A stretch of DNA of 64,000 bases from Hofstenia miamia (taxonomy: Eukaryota; Xenacoelomorpha; Acoela): the NCBI GenBank assembly GCA_004352715.1, contig SCFE01000047.1:1665218-1729217 (forward strand), read 5' to 3'. Positions 10,969-25,900 of this stretch are shown here, in pieces (position 1 is the first letter of the stretch; each line of letters starts with the position of its first letter). The notes beneath the pieces were generated by a model that searched no databases, had not been told where the DNA came from, and worked only from the letters and a program-made list of their open reading frames with translations. Both the position numbers and the translations under genes were made by a program.

Positions 10969-13900
10969 AAACTGTACAAACTTACAAGAATCTTTGAGGC
11001 TTCTTACGAAATTATATGGGAACATGCCAGTCCGTCCCTCTAACTCGCCCTTACACCAAGTAGCGTCCTTTTTGTCTAGAATACTGATGACGTCACCGGC
11101 TTTGAAAGCTAGTTCATCATCCCTCGAAGGCAAAAAATCGTACAGCGCTATCACTTTTTCTACACATGTATTGGAGTTACGATTATTACCGCCTAAAATC
11201 CAAGCTTCTTTACATTTTCACCAGAAGTACAAATTTGGGAAATAACAATCCGTCAAGAACATGAGTATATTTATAATAATTTATCTATTCAAAATCCACA
11301 TTTACAACATTCAAGATAAAGTTGAATAAAATTTAGCAATAGTTGCTTAAATTTGAATGTAATAAAGTAGATGTTACAGTAGGTTTGAGAAATTAGACGT
11401 TTCGCAAAATCCCTAAAATTTCAGTGAACGTGTGAAATTGTTCACTTAAAGACTTCATAAAACCCCTAAATTTGATGGCGGTGGGGTTTGGGGCTGGTGT
11501 TAGGATTATAGTTAGATGTTTCAGTAAATGCATGAAATATCTAGTTGTTCTAAGGGTTTCATAAAGTGAAACAGCAATTTCACAAATCTTACTATAAGAT
11601 ATATAAACCAGGATACAAAAAATATTGTATTTACAGATATTTCAATATTGTTTTTTTGTAGGAAAGCAATAAGACCTAATTATTTTTTCTTCAAAATTTA
11701 ATGAATTAAGGAAACTATTGGGCTTAGACGTTTCTGCGCGTTGTGATAATCATCATTCATGAGTTTCACGTTAGCTTGTCTATTTTCCAAGCAGGCTTTG
11801 AACATCATCTTGGAAAGGATCCTGGATCATTAACCAACTTTTGAAATCAGGATTGACAAATGAAGCACTGCAACATTTTAAAGATGATGAGTTAGTGGAG
11901 ACCTATGTTTCTTTAGATTACATAAAAAACATCTTAGCTGTTAAGAAAAAGAAGTCGCTTAATCAGGAGTAGACCCATGATAATCGCAAGGGTAAGAAAA
12001 TTCTGCTCACAGTGAAGTGTTTCTGAATTTTAATAAGAAATAAACATTTTCGAAACCGTATATTTGTATAAACTATGTATGTATGTATTTAAGCACACCA
12101 GCCAATCATTATTCAAAAAGAGACTAGTTCATTTTATGAAAGGTCAAAAAGATAGACAAACACCATCGTCTATAAAAAACTTCATAAAGTCATTGACGAC
12201 ATCAATCAGTTATCAACCAGTGATAATTGAAGAAAAAAACTATATTACTGAATAGCAAATTGTCTGCCTGAATTCATTTTACGTAGAACTTAAGGAACTA
12301 AATATTCTATGTATTTAAGGAAGTAGTAATATCCTAGTTTTACTATAACATTAAAAAGAAATACAATCAAAATTAGGCAACACTATGAAAAACATGTAAA
12401 ATGCAATGATTGGTTGCTTATAAATTACCCTATAAAATCATTATCCTGTAAGATTTGAAAAAACAAAATATAATGATGCTAGAAATGGAAACTTACTGGT
12501 TGGAGATAGTGGCAAAGCTTTTACGAAACTAGAAGGAAACCAACCCTTCTTAGAACCAGACTAAAATGATAAATAATAAAGGCCAATGTTACATCAATTA
12601 TTTCAAATCCCCATTGAAAATCATTAAAACATTTTAAACATTAAACTATATAACACTAAATTGCAATTATATACAAATAGACCTAAAATGAAAGTGCAAA
12701 ATATTGACAAGAAATGCAAAAATAAGCTTAGAATACAGTAGAATGCAAAAAAGTCTTCTGTCAAACTGTTCTTTTAGTGTGAGCAAAAAAACACCTGATT
12801 TGAAGAAACTTTCTTGTAATCAAAAGGTAAGTACCTTTTGTACATCAAAAATGAGAAAAATTGAAATGAACAAGTGCAATTAAAATTGTAAAAAAATCAA
12901 TCAAATGTTTGAAAAACTGAGTAAAAATGACTTTTTACTAACATTCTAATTCATAGTAACCTTAAAATGCATAATTGCTCACAAGACAAAAGTTTGAATA
13001 AAAATGATAACGAATAAAATAGTTTTACATGACAATCAGTCTAGTAAAAACTCGTGTGTATTTGAAAATTGATCTATGATTTTTTTATAAACAATTAGAA
13101 AAATGTTAGATAAGAAATGGGTAAAATCCAACAGAAAGTCAAATGAAAATGAAAAAAAAGTTGCTCTTACTTGTAAGGAGCCCTCCCACCATCCAGTATC
13201 AGTCTTTTTGTTAATAATGACTGTTTGTCCTGGAGAGAGCGAAAGCTGGTCATCGCTTTTAGCAGTAAATTGACTTAAAACGGTAGCTAGTTCAGTAGGT
13301 GGAGAAGGTGGCAGCATTTGCGGCGATTCAGCTCCACTCTAAAGGGATAAAAATAAATATTCATGTAGACATTGTTGAACAAATTAAACAATTTTCAGTC
13401 TTACGCGCAAAGAAACAAAATTAGCTGGAAATATCCCACTACGGTTTCCAATGCTACCAGTCCACCAATCACCTTCTTGCTTAATAATCTGAATGACGGC
13501 GCCAATTGGAAAAGTGAGATCACCGGGTTCAACAGACTCATAGGCAAACAAAGCATCGGCGACTCCTACTATAAACACAATAGTACAGGTCTAAAATCAA
13601 AATCATTACTTACCTATCACAGGAGGCGCTTTTTCTATTCGAGAAGTTCTAAATTCAATGCGTTATATGACTCAAAATTAATAATTGATATCAAAGCAAA
13701 ATAAAATGTATTAATAGATCATTCCTAAAAACTTGGAATAATTTAAAAAAATCTAATTATGATAACCTTCACGTAGAACATGCAGTATGAGGAGATGGGT
13801 AGTTGATAGCTGAACGGTACAACAAACTCATAATTCGTTCTAACTGTAACTCAATTTTATTAATCGAGTATCAATATATATTTGGTTGGTCACAAGGAGG

Positions 13901-16900
13901 TCAATAGTGCCAACATACGGTTCTATGTGTTTACACGCTTCAAACATGGAATTAAAGGCAACTAATTTTGCTGGTGCACTAATAAAGAGGAATGAGATGT
14001 GCCCACAGAAGTCTGCAGACATCACTCTCATTATTCTCAAAAATTGAATTTGGCAGCAAGATCGTACCAAGGCACATACTGTAAGAAATACTTTGGCCTG
14101 GCTTCAAGAAAGCACACACGACGTTATTACACCAGCACAATGGCAATAAAAAAAGTCCGGACTTAAATGTAATGGACTATTGCATTTGGAGTCTTCTGCT
14201 TTCTGAAATCCAATCACGTCGATCAGAAATATACAGCATTGAAAATCTCAAGGAAGTTCTTACGAAAACCTTGAACAACATTTCACTGGAGACCATCCAA
14301 TTAGGAACTTCATCATAGATCAGACGGCTACATCATTGTGTTGACACACCTGGTTATCATTTTGAACATTTGTGACATTATAATCATAATAAGTAACTAA
14401 ATTGTTTATCTTTGTGATAATAAAATAACTAAATTTGCAACCGAAATTCCACCTTTTTTACTGAGCACCCTGTAGTATAAATTGGGATGCTTTAATATAG
14501 GATATATTATTTTAAGTGAAAATTAAAAATATTTAGAATATGTAGATAAACAATGCGTCTAACGATTCTACTGAGTATAAAATTCATATTTATCAATTAT
14601 CCAATACAAATAAATGAAAATGATGTTAGTAAAATGTTGAAAAACATACGAGTTAGCAACATCTTCAACATTCGCTTGAGGGAACCATCCAGTTTTGCCA
14701 ACGGAATTGGTGCCAAAATACCAGTCGTCTTTCAGTTTAGTAACATGAATTGCATCCCCAACATTCAAGGCCAGTTGCGAAGCAGAAGTAGGGGAGAACT
14801 CAGTTTCAACGACGACCTGCTTGTTCACAGTGTCTTTCTAAAACAATGCAAATTACCAAAGTAAATGATCTCTATATTCGATTTTCAGGCTAATTGTACA
14901 CACATTTAAAAAACATCTAATTCCAAAGCCTATGAGAAAGGAGATTTTTTAAGAAATTCGCATCCCTACTGATTTTCAAATTTTAAATGATTATTTCAAC
15001 ATGTTGTCCAAGGCTTTTGAAGAACAAGAATGACAAAAGCAATTGAAACAGGCAGGGGTTCACAAACGAAATCGAGAGCCCAAATGAATATCCTCACCTA
15101 GAAATTCCTTTCAATATTAATGATGATGACATATGGATACCAGAGTTAGTCCCTAAGCAAACAACTAACTATCAAATACAAAAATGGGTGTGAGAAACTG
15201 TATGAAAAAATCCAAGGAAAATAAGATAAAGGCCTTTCTTAAATTTAAAAAGCTGGCATTTCTAATACATATTAATGTCATTGCTTAGATACAAAAAGAA
15301 AGAGTGGTACCCAACTTGAACAAAAACTTCAATAAAATGTTAAAGCTGTTACAGTCTGAACCTGCACAAACTTTTTTGGCAGCCGATGTATTTATAGTCT
15401 AAATGAACAGAAAATTCACGAAACTTGGAAAGGAAAACTAGTGAAGAATTACTTTGTTACAATAATAAGCTGCTAAACGGCCAAATCTTCTTCATTATAT
15501 GGATTTATCAGCTTGATTAGCATTAAAATGCAAATTGACGACCGATTACAAATGAACTGACAATTAAAACGAGTGGAAGCCCAAAAACAAATAAATTAAA
15601 ATACACTAGAATACTAGATAATATATATGCGGTTCAATGCCCTCTGCAATGATGGTGAAATAAAACAAATTTCAAATAAAAATATAAATCCAATTAAGAG
15701 GCGAAAATATGAATTGGGGAGGAACACTTGCTCCCCACTTGCACTAAAACTAAATTCAAAATCGGTCTAAAATGTTTGTACATTCAACAAACTACAATGT
15801 TAAAACATTTCTTAGATGGGACCCACTATAAAATATCAATATTTGTGATCCTGAAAAAAACCGCTTAAATCAAGTGCTACACGACGTGACTTCATTTAAG
15901 TACAAAACATTCATGGACATTCAATAAAAGAACTCTACCCGACCCTAGCCGAGACTCAATTTGAACAAACGAGACCGACTCGAACCAAACCAACAGTTGA
16001 TTCAAGTATCCGATCAACCCCGAGACCGTCTATCGATTATTTCGCCGACATGACCATACTCGAAGACAACAAATTACTCTACAAAAATGTACATGAATCT
16101 CAAATAAATAAATATATACGAAATATTGCATTTTATCTAGTTTATCACCGCCGAAAAATACTCAAAACAACATGTTTCTTTAACGTTCCCGACACGACTG
16201 GACCCGACACAACATCGGATCCAATTGAGTCGGGTACAAAACTCTGCTCAACGCCCACTGAAGTTATAAACGATGAGATTAGCGCTAGCGCAAAACTTAG
16301 GGTATTGTATTTGCACTAGTGGAAGGATTGAAGCATAGTTGTTTAACTGAAAATTTGAATAGCTAGAAGGAAGAGAAGTGACATACTTTATTATATCTTT
16401 TGGCGGTTAAGCTGCATTAAAATAAAAAACCCTAACTAGGTAAACATATAAAATGCGAATATTGCAACTGCTTACTATTTATAACCAATGAAATATGAAA
16501 CAACAGTGAGATCAATTTTAAGACCTACTGTATGATGTCTTAAGCAATGTTCTAAATGTGATTTTTGTAAACTATTGTTAAATCATAATTTAACAGCTTT
16601 TTTAAAATAACTCAAATTACTATTTCGTTGATTTAAATCAAATCAAATCAAAATATATATTTAGAATTGTAATAGTCGTCACTGTAACCATTTTTTCCAG
16701 CGCGAAAAGTCTAAGAATTTGGTATGAAGAGCCACATCAAAATTAGGACAACTATCAAGGCGGAATTTCAATTTTGATTTATAGCAAATTTGTCTGACGT
16801 AATGGAAATATTCCTACCCAACAAATAAATTTACAAATTAACAAAAAATGTTAATAACTTTTTTAGTGATATGAAGATTATTATAATCGTCCATATTAAT

Positions 16901-19900
16901 AGAAATGGTATTATATAATGGAAAACGATACGATATAATGCAAACACAAAATTTTTCATACCCAAATTTCGCTGTGGCTCCCTATGCTAAAATGGTTGAA
17001 GCCACGGTCGTACTACAGTTCCAAATAATAATTTGAGTGAATCTCTTCTAAATATTAACATGATTTTTGTTTTCAACTTTTGAAAAAGAATGTTAAATAT
17101 AATTTTAAAATAACATTAAAAAAGTTAAGCATAAAATAGTCTTTAAATCATACAGTACTTGTTTTAAATTGATTACACTAACGATTCACATTTTGTTGTG
17201 CTAGTAGGGAGTAGCAAGGTCCCCACTTTATAAGACTAAGTAATTTTGGGTGTTTATTTAAGGCACACTACATGAGTAAGAAGTGATAAATAACATCGCT
17301 ATCCTTGATCTATCAATTCCAAAATAATGAATAATTTTTAGTTAAACACGTGTTTCAAAGCTTGTAATAGCGTAAATAAATATGCCCTCGTACTTGCTTT
17401 AGTGCGAGTCCCATTTGAGAAAAGGCCTTTTCAATAGGGCAAGCTTCTACCCTGTATTAGTGCCTTCAATTGTAATACATTTCCAAGCAAATACACCTCC
17501 GCATGACATCAAATCAATTTTATAATCGTGTGCATAAAATATGTAATTTTAAGAGCAAATAATATTTCACACAATTATTTCAATATATTTTTCAATATTT
17601 TATGAAATAAGGAATGAATATTCTATATATTTTAGGGGACTTCAGTCTGTCAATCATTTAAAATGAAAGACCATAATAATTGGACATGCTCTTCCTTTAA
17701 AAATTACAATGAGTATCAAGACTGGACGATAAATTATTGTGAGAATCAATTAGAAAAAGATATCTGAATGTATATATACAGTCTGGCTGACAGTCTTACT
17801 TAACAATTGATTAATTAAAATTCAATGGCTATTCAAATTTTTTATATCGCTTTTGTCAAGTGTGGGTATAACAGCAAATTATTTGCCAGATTTAAAAGAA
17901 ATTCATAAGAAAATGCGCGTGGTGTATATCATGGCAATAATAATCTCCCATTTCAATTTTTCCTGTCATTTTATTAGAAAAACTTCGTCCAACTTTGTTG
18001 CGGAAAAGGGTAGATGTCCAATTGATTACATAATAAGTCAAGAAACACTGCGAGCTGCGTTTCATTGCTCACACATATGTTTAAAAACATTTCGTTGTAG
18101 AAGTTTCTGCTTTGAAGAAAATGCCTGTACCTTGTATTCAGAAGACATCTGGTCGAAAAATCTAACGTTTAAAATGGCAGAAAAAGCGAAATATTTCTAC
18201 ATTCCGGAAAATTCAAATCCTCAGGTAAACTGACATTCGTAACTTAAAAATACTATTAATTGAAATATGCAAAAGTGTTCATGTTATGGGATTGAAAAGG
18301 AGAGCTGCAACCGGATCACGATGTGTGATCCGGCGAGACTCTAAAATTGTAAAATGAATGACACGGTGACTCGATTTGACCCACTTCTTAACTTAGAATA
18401 TTGCTTGCAAGGTAACCATATACTTGCATATGTTACTGTAAGATTGTAAAATTCGAATTTCACTTACCTAACCCCAACCCTAACTCTTCAAACTTAGTTG
18501 TTTTATGAAGATTTTAAGTGAAATAGCAATTTCACAAATTCACTGAAATTTTAGGGATTTCACGAAATTCCAAAATACACAATCTTACTGTAACACATAC
18601 ATTGAAATGAAACAGTACTTCACTAATATACGATTGTGCATCACCTCATTATAACCACGGAAATTTATTTTAAAAGACAAGGAGCTAACATCTCTCAAAA
18701 TTTAAGATGTGAAATATAAACTACTAAAAGAATTCTTTATGAAGCAAAAGTGCTAGCAAAGTCCAAATTCTTCATTTGCACATATTTATTAAATTCTATA
18801 TCTATTTCGATTTGGATTTAAACCGAATTTCGAAAAGTTAACATTTACTTAATATTAATCAATCACAGAATAGGGTTCTGTACATATTAGAATTAAAATC
18901 TGAATATTAACCTATATTGGATTATAATTCAATTCTTGCTGTAGTGCAAGGACGGATTTAGAAATTCTGGCGAGGTACTGAAATTTAAAATAAAATCCAG
19001 ATAACACTTTATGTGAACCGCGTAATCACACTTTTTAACTGAATTCTTCTATTGTAAAACAAACTAACGTTTTTCATTGTTCGAAATCGTTATTTACAAA
19101 AAGACAATTTTGCAATACTTGGTTCGCAGGTACTTGGTTAACACTCTGGCTAATATACGTTAAAGAACGTCTTTCAATAAGCTAGGAGCTAAAAGGGATA
19201 TAATGGGTGCATTCTGAACTGACTAAAACGACCACGCACTGTTTACTGTATATTGATGTAAACATGAGAATGATTTAGTGTCGGATGGGGAATTCTTCAT
19301 CACTGAATGGTGAAAGAAACTGCTCAATTATATCACATAAACAAGGTAAGTCTTCAATTGCGGTTATAGCATAGTATTTATAATTATACATCCTGATATC
19401 AATCACATCAATATGTAAAGATCAATAAATATTAAGCTGTTCAGAAAGCTGCCATCAAAAGCAGAATTAGCAATTCATCTAATTGAAGTTGAAATCCAAT
19501 TTAGATAATAATCAATATCCACAGCACTATTAGTGACAACAGCCAGCTTTACTCTCGCATGTGAGGAATTGCTGCATATTTTATTCAGCTTGGATCCTTC
19601 GGGCGATATTGTCGGCTCTGATTTTAAAACAGACAAAAAGTCTCTGAATTAGCAAATCACATCAACAACGCATTTACGTTTAACATTATATTTTAGTATA
19701 CAATGAAAAAACGATGTTATCACTGTTTGACAGTTCATATTCACAACAAGAGTTAAGAATTTAGCGCTAAAACTAAATTGCCGAATTATATTGGCCCCAA
19801 AAATATAGGGATGAAAATTTTTTTTGACAAACATATTTTTTAAACAAAATTCTAAAATTATAATTTCAGGTTTAGAGCAAATACTGGATGTCGAAAAGTC

Positions 19901-22900
19901 ACTGTACACTGACTATTTGTGCTTGAAGTATTTTCTTTAAAGAATTTATAAACTATTATTTACGGCTTGGTAAAGAAGATGGTATTGATTTTTGAACACC
20001 GCATAGTTTTAGTGAAGCTCATTTCTCGTCATAATGACAAGTATAGGACAAAGTGCAACAACTTTATGATGAGAAGTTTCATCGCGAAAATATCCCACAT
20101 AGTTGAGGAGTCTGCAACCTTCTCGCTTACCTGATTGATTTTTTCTTATGAAAATGTTGTCTTCAGGATTCCACAGACTTTTCTGGAGGTTCAAACGGCG
20201 AAAACCATTATCATCATTAACTAAATTACTTCTCAAACTTTGAAAATGATCTTCTCCAACAAACATAATCGTTAAAAGTGTGTAAATTTGACGGCGAACA
20301 CTTCCAATATCGGTTTTAAATTTTTTTAATGTCAATTTCTCAATCATTTTACAGTACGATGACTTTTCGGCCACGCTTTGATTTCATAGAATACCTTGTT
20401 CATTTAAATTTTATATTGGAGTTGATTACAAAAAATTAGAATAAAAAAACAGAAATTAAATAAACCCATAATTTTCTTAGTATTGTAGTTTCCGTAACAA
20501 GTGCATCAGAGTTCTTAACACCAATCCAAACCCTACCATATTTCAGGTTAGGTTCATGATCGGCTTTGAGTTTGTCCTTCTCTTTTTCTTGATTTTAGCA
20601 AGAAGTTATTACAAAGTAATTAATCTTGCCTGGTTAATAATGCAATAATAAAAAACTTTTCCTGTATATATTTCAGTGGACACACATCTAGTGCTAAAAT
20701 CCAACCCGGTTTCAGGCGATGGCTTAATTCGCGTTCAGGTATTTTAAAACTGGACATGGTAGTTTCGGACCCAACAATTCACTAAACAATATTTGTCATA
20801 TTATTTGTAAATGTATAAATCAATCACCATCGTTTAGACGACTGTACATTGAAAGATGAATGGGGAATTTGTGATCACACTACATCTCTAGCACAGAGAA
20901 AAAGACGGATTGATTCAGATTTTTGCAGAAATCAAAATGGGACAATTCTAGAAGTTGTGAAGTGTATTAAAAAAGAATCATATTATCAATACAACTTTAC
21001 TACGTATATCACCGACCCAACAATGGAAGAGATATCCAAAGAATTTGATGAAGTATTTCATTACTGCTATTACACAAGCTCAAAAAAAGATTATTTGGAA
21101 TTAATTACAATTGAGGTCTATAATTTTCAGTACAAAAAATATATTTCTTGTCATCCAGAAGCGATATGGGAGGTATGTCTAAAATTTAACAATCCACAAA
21201 AAGTTAGAACCTTAATTAAGGTTGATGATAGCAGCGATACAATTGGAGTTGAAATAGAAGCAATGAGCCAACATCTACCATATACAAGCTGCAATTATAC
21301 ACTCGACTGTTATTTTGAGAAAGGTTTCATTGAAATTCGATCAACTTGCTACTCTTACTGAGTAATAGATACTATGGCACGAAAACTGAAAATTGATGTA
21401 ATATTGTGAATGATAGAAATAAAATATCCGTTCTTAACAAAGCAAAAACTTTTAATATTAGATATTCAAATATAAATGAGCATTAAAGAACAAAAACTAT
21501 CTAAAGATTCAGTTAACATTTCAAAATGTATCCATTGTCCTGTTCAGGAGAGTCACGAGAGATTGCTCCCTTCTGACTTTCAAATTATAGATATACGAAC
21601 CCCTGAACGCTTAGGCCTAGCCAAGGTGGAGCTAGGTACAAGCAAAGGCATTAAATATTTTTTTTAAAATTCAAGCTTTTCTTTATTCTTAAATGAAGGT
21701 CTAATTGTGATCTACAGTCCTGTTATATTACTTTAATATACAAAACGCATCTTTGACAAAAATATGCAGGGATGTCTCGACCCTTCAAAGTTCCTAAAGG
21801 GGAATTCAAATTAAAAAAGCAATAAAAACTATATTTACCCAACAAAAGGGGAGGAGAGTCCGGTAACTAGATGGGGAGGGCACGTTCCGCTATATCCTTT
21901 TGTAGTTATGCCACTGATGTTAGTTCATTTTTAACGTTTAATCATGTTAAACATAGCACCCCTCAACTGAAAAAATTAGTTTCTCTTACACAACTGAATT
22001 CACTTACAACTTCAATTACCCTCCCTCTTCCCAATATCTAAGCCAGTGAAACTATGTGCCTGTTTTTGTGCAACATACTATCAACCGAAAATGAAAGATC
22101 CAAAATATAAAACCAAGAAATCGTTAAACTTTTAAAAACCTTAAATTCAAGATATAAGGTGCATGTATTATAAAACACAAGTACAACTCTATAAAACAGA
22201 AATAACATCTAAGCGTAAATTTTAAGTTTGTAATTAGTACCGAAAAAATCAAATATATTGAAAACTTATAGTACGACAAAAAAGACTAAATTTTTTCATT
22301 TTTACAGTAGAGGTCAAATTACTTATTTTCACATACATTTACTGATTTTGACATTACATTATGTAAGAAGTTGTATTATATATATATATATATATATTTG
22401 TTCTTTATGACTCATTTCTGGTATTTTTTATAATTTCTTGAAATTTAAGTATTAAGCTGTGACAAATCGTTAATATCTCAGTAACCACTAGTTCAATCAT
22501 TTCTGGAATGCTTTTAAACAATTTTCCTTAAGGAAAAGTTATTTTGTAACGTCCAATCAAGTCTGAACAAAATTGGCTCTTGAGCAAAATATGAGTTAAA
22601 TTAAGACTGAGGCTTGCTTTGTTAAAAAAAATCAAAATATTAGTAAATGCTCCTTTGACAGCCTCTGTATGGATCGTACGCTGTTCAATAGTTTTATTAC
22701 AGAAACTGTAGTTTGGAAAAATTTCTTTTGTAAGTTACCAATCGATAGATTCTTAGCAGGGACGACGGAACCCGGGGGGGGGGGCTTCAGTCCCCAATTT
22801 TGCAGAGGCCAGGGCTGGGGGGGTGCTTTATTTAATATTTAGAGCACATTAATATTAATGTAAAACAATAAACTATATTTTTTCAATAAGCAATAAATGT

Positions 22901-25900
22901 TTTTGCTGATTTACTTTTCGTAAAAATTGTTTAAATGAAGCATCATGGGACAGTGTAGATGTTTGTTGTTTTGCAGAAGCCGGAGTTGTGAGACCGAGCA
23001 GAAAGAGTATATCCCAGTGGAAAGATGACTTAGCTATGTTATTCAAAGGAAAATTCACAGTATTTCATTAGTACTTATTGATTTCAAAACAAGTAGCGAA
23101 AATATTTATTAATAATGAACGAAGCATTGCTTATTTTGGTAATTATTAAGGTGTACTTTCATTGCTTATTCATATTGTTTTTTGTAATTCATTTTATTTT
23201 TTGTTCATAGCTACGCAGTTTTTTTATTTTGAATGTACTCATTTTGATTGCTTCTTGCTTACTTGATTTTTTTAATTCAATCATTGAAAGTTTGACATGT
23301 GAAATTTGCGTTAGCAACCAGTGGTTTAAAACATCAGTAGCCACCATATCAGTGGTTTAAATAATCGCTCGATCAAAATCGTCACATGAAATAATTATAT
23401 ATATATATAAAAGACACACGTTAGGAGAAAAAGCAACCGGCATATTTTGGGTAAAGCAGATAACATCGAAAATGATCCAAATCAGATCGCAGAAAACTAC
23501 TCTAACCATCCACTAAGTTGTGTCAAAAAATAATGATTGTAATCTATCTTGTGGAAGAATGAGAAAATGCAAAAAACGAGCAAATTTACGATTTTTCCTC
23601 ATCAAATTTGACCAATGCTAGTAATAATGACATTTCTTGTGTAAATTAAATTCCATTAACATTTTCCGCGATTTTAATAAAGATTTGATTTCGAAGAGTT
23701 CCTAGAAAAAATAGAACTTTTCGACGTGACACACTGAAAGTATAACAATAGTCTGCAACTTAGTAACTGAAGGTTCTAGTGACGCAGGGGCCTAACAACA
23801 GTGAATGAAATTAAAAATGCATATAATTAACTAAATCAAACTTTACATTTTGAAAATAGATTATTCTTCAATGCAAACGAATGCTAACCTTTGCAACTGG
23901 CGATAGTGGTGTAAAGGCTGATGAACGACGCGAAGAAACAGGAGAAGTTTTTTCAACATAGGATTCAGGGAACCAACCGGTTTTTCCATTGCATGTACCT
24001 CCAAGCCAACCTTGTTCCGAAACCTGTTTACTCGAAACTTTAATGATATCTCCTGGTTGAAGCGATAGTTCATCAGGGCTTTCAGCAGTAAATGCGAAAC
24101 GTGCAGTATACGTGAGAATTTCTCCAGGAGTTAATGGCATATCATTTACACCTAAACTCTGTATTAAAATTTCTGATCAAATTATATAAAATAATAGTAA
24201 GCAGTGATTACAATCAGATTAATAATTCATATAACTTTGGAAAATTTCGAACACCCAGCTTTATTTAGAATCGACATTGGGGCAGTTAAGCACCTCTGTT
24301 TGTCTGTTAGGATATATTAAGGATTATTGAAATGATAGGCATTCAGAAAATCTCAAAAAGACCCAATGCAATTTTAGATTGATTGTGACCATCGTCTGGA
24401 TAATATAATGAAAATATTTCTTATTCGTATTATTTAATATGTATATAATCATAATTGTTTTATCTTTACAAATAGAACTCTTGGAAGTGTGTAATGCTGC
24501 TTTAGTAAAAAAATTCTTACCATAAATATGACCAAAAATATAGTCAACTAAGTTTTTTAGTCAATGAGTGGCAATTGTATAGCTGGACACAATACAAAAA
24601 TAAACGAGACAAAACAAGACAAAATTTCACAAGTAAACAAATTGCGGCATCTACATAGCACATTACAACTTAATATAACAGAGACTAGAAGAAATATGCA
24701 TGAACTAGCTTCCCCTAAATAAATATAAAACCTGTTGTTTTCATGCAAAACTAAAGAAGAAATGTGGTAAAACCCAATACGAAAATTGGATCTTCAATAT
24801 AGCGTTGTATATAAAATAATCTATTTATCACAAAATTTGATTTAAAATAGAAGAAACGTTAATGTATATACATTTATTAAGATTTCTTGGTCATGCGGGT
24901 AACATAAGAAATTATAATATTTTATTGTCTAGCTAGTAAATTAATTTTCTGAGTCTATACACCAAATATTCTTTGAACCTTTATTACTTCTACATAGAGC
25001 AATGCCTTGCAGTAAAGCCACCTTGGTAGAAAATTTTGTAATTTAAACAAAGAAAGTAATCCAGTACGTGTGAAACAAATAGAAGGGTGCATGATTGGAG
25101 AAACAGTTGATATGAAACCAGGAAGAGCTGGATAGATAATAAAGAAAGTTGATATGAAAGCTTCTGTCGAAAAGATACTTATTATGCAAGTTGTTTGAGT
25201 CTGGGGAGCATTACAATCAAGCGATGACAAATTTGAAACCTTGTCTTAAATTTTCTAATATACTTTAGTTTTCGACAAAGCTTAATTTTGTAATTTTTTA
25301 GTTTTTCAGATTTCCTAAAACCGAATTGTTTAAGAAGTCAGAGTTACACGACTTAACTCAAGCATGGCATAATTGATTGAAAAACCCCCTATAATATGGT
25401 TACCTATGCTCAACCCATATACCTTTTATAAACAAAAACGGATTATACTATAAAATATGTAATGGAAATAATCCGCTTGCATCATGAAAGAAAAAACTAC
25501 GAAAAGATAAAAATGTTAAAGACAACAGACAGGCACGGCTTTAGGGAAAGGCACCCGGGGGCAAATGCGCCCCTCCTTTTAAGGAAATTTGCCATTTTTG
25601 CCAAAACATCATTTCTGTGCATTTCAAATAATTTTCATATAAATGTTTACAAGAGAGTCATCTGATCATCTAAAGTTAGAAATGCATACAATCTTCTAAT
25701 TAAAATTTAGATGTTAAATTACTTTTTGTTTATAAATTTTCTCAACACAAAAAGAGAAATGTGCCCCCTCCCTGTTTCAAAATCCTACACTCGCACCTGA
25801 AAACAGACATATGAGAGCAAAGAAGACTAAATCAGATGGTTCGTCTAAAATTTGAGTATAATTAAGTTGATAGTAGTTTTAAACACAATAATACAGACGT

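Noticed and set aside
13840-14070. Minus-strand 76-codon frame
   Set aside because: It is the antisense of the decayed mariner copy on the plus strand.
20678-20741. Possible middle exon of the secreted-protein gene (TTTCAG ... CAG|GTATTT)
   Set aside because: The only stop-free frame ([20 protein letters not shown]) needs phase 1 in and gives phase 0 out, which matches neither neighbouring exon.
24152-24158. AG seven bases upstream as acceptor of the SH3A exon
   Set aside because: It gives phase 0, incompatible with the preceding exon (phase 1 out); TTTAG|GT at 24151 fits both sides.
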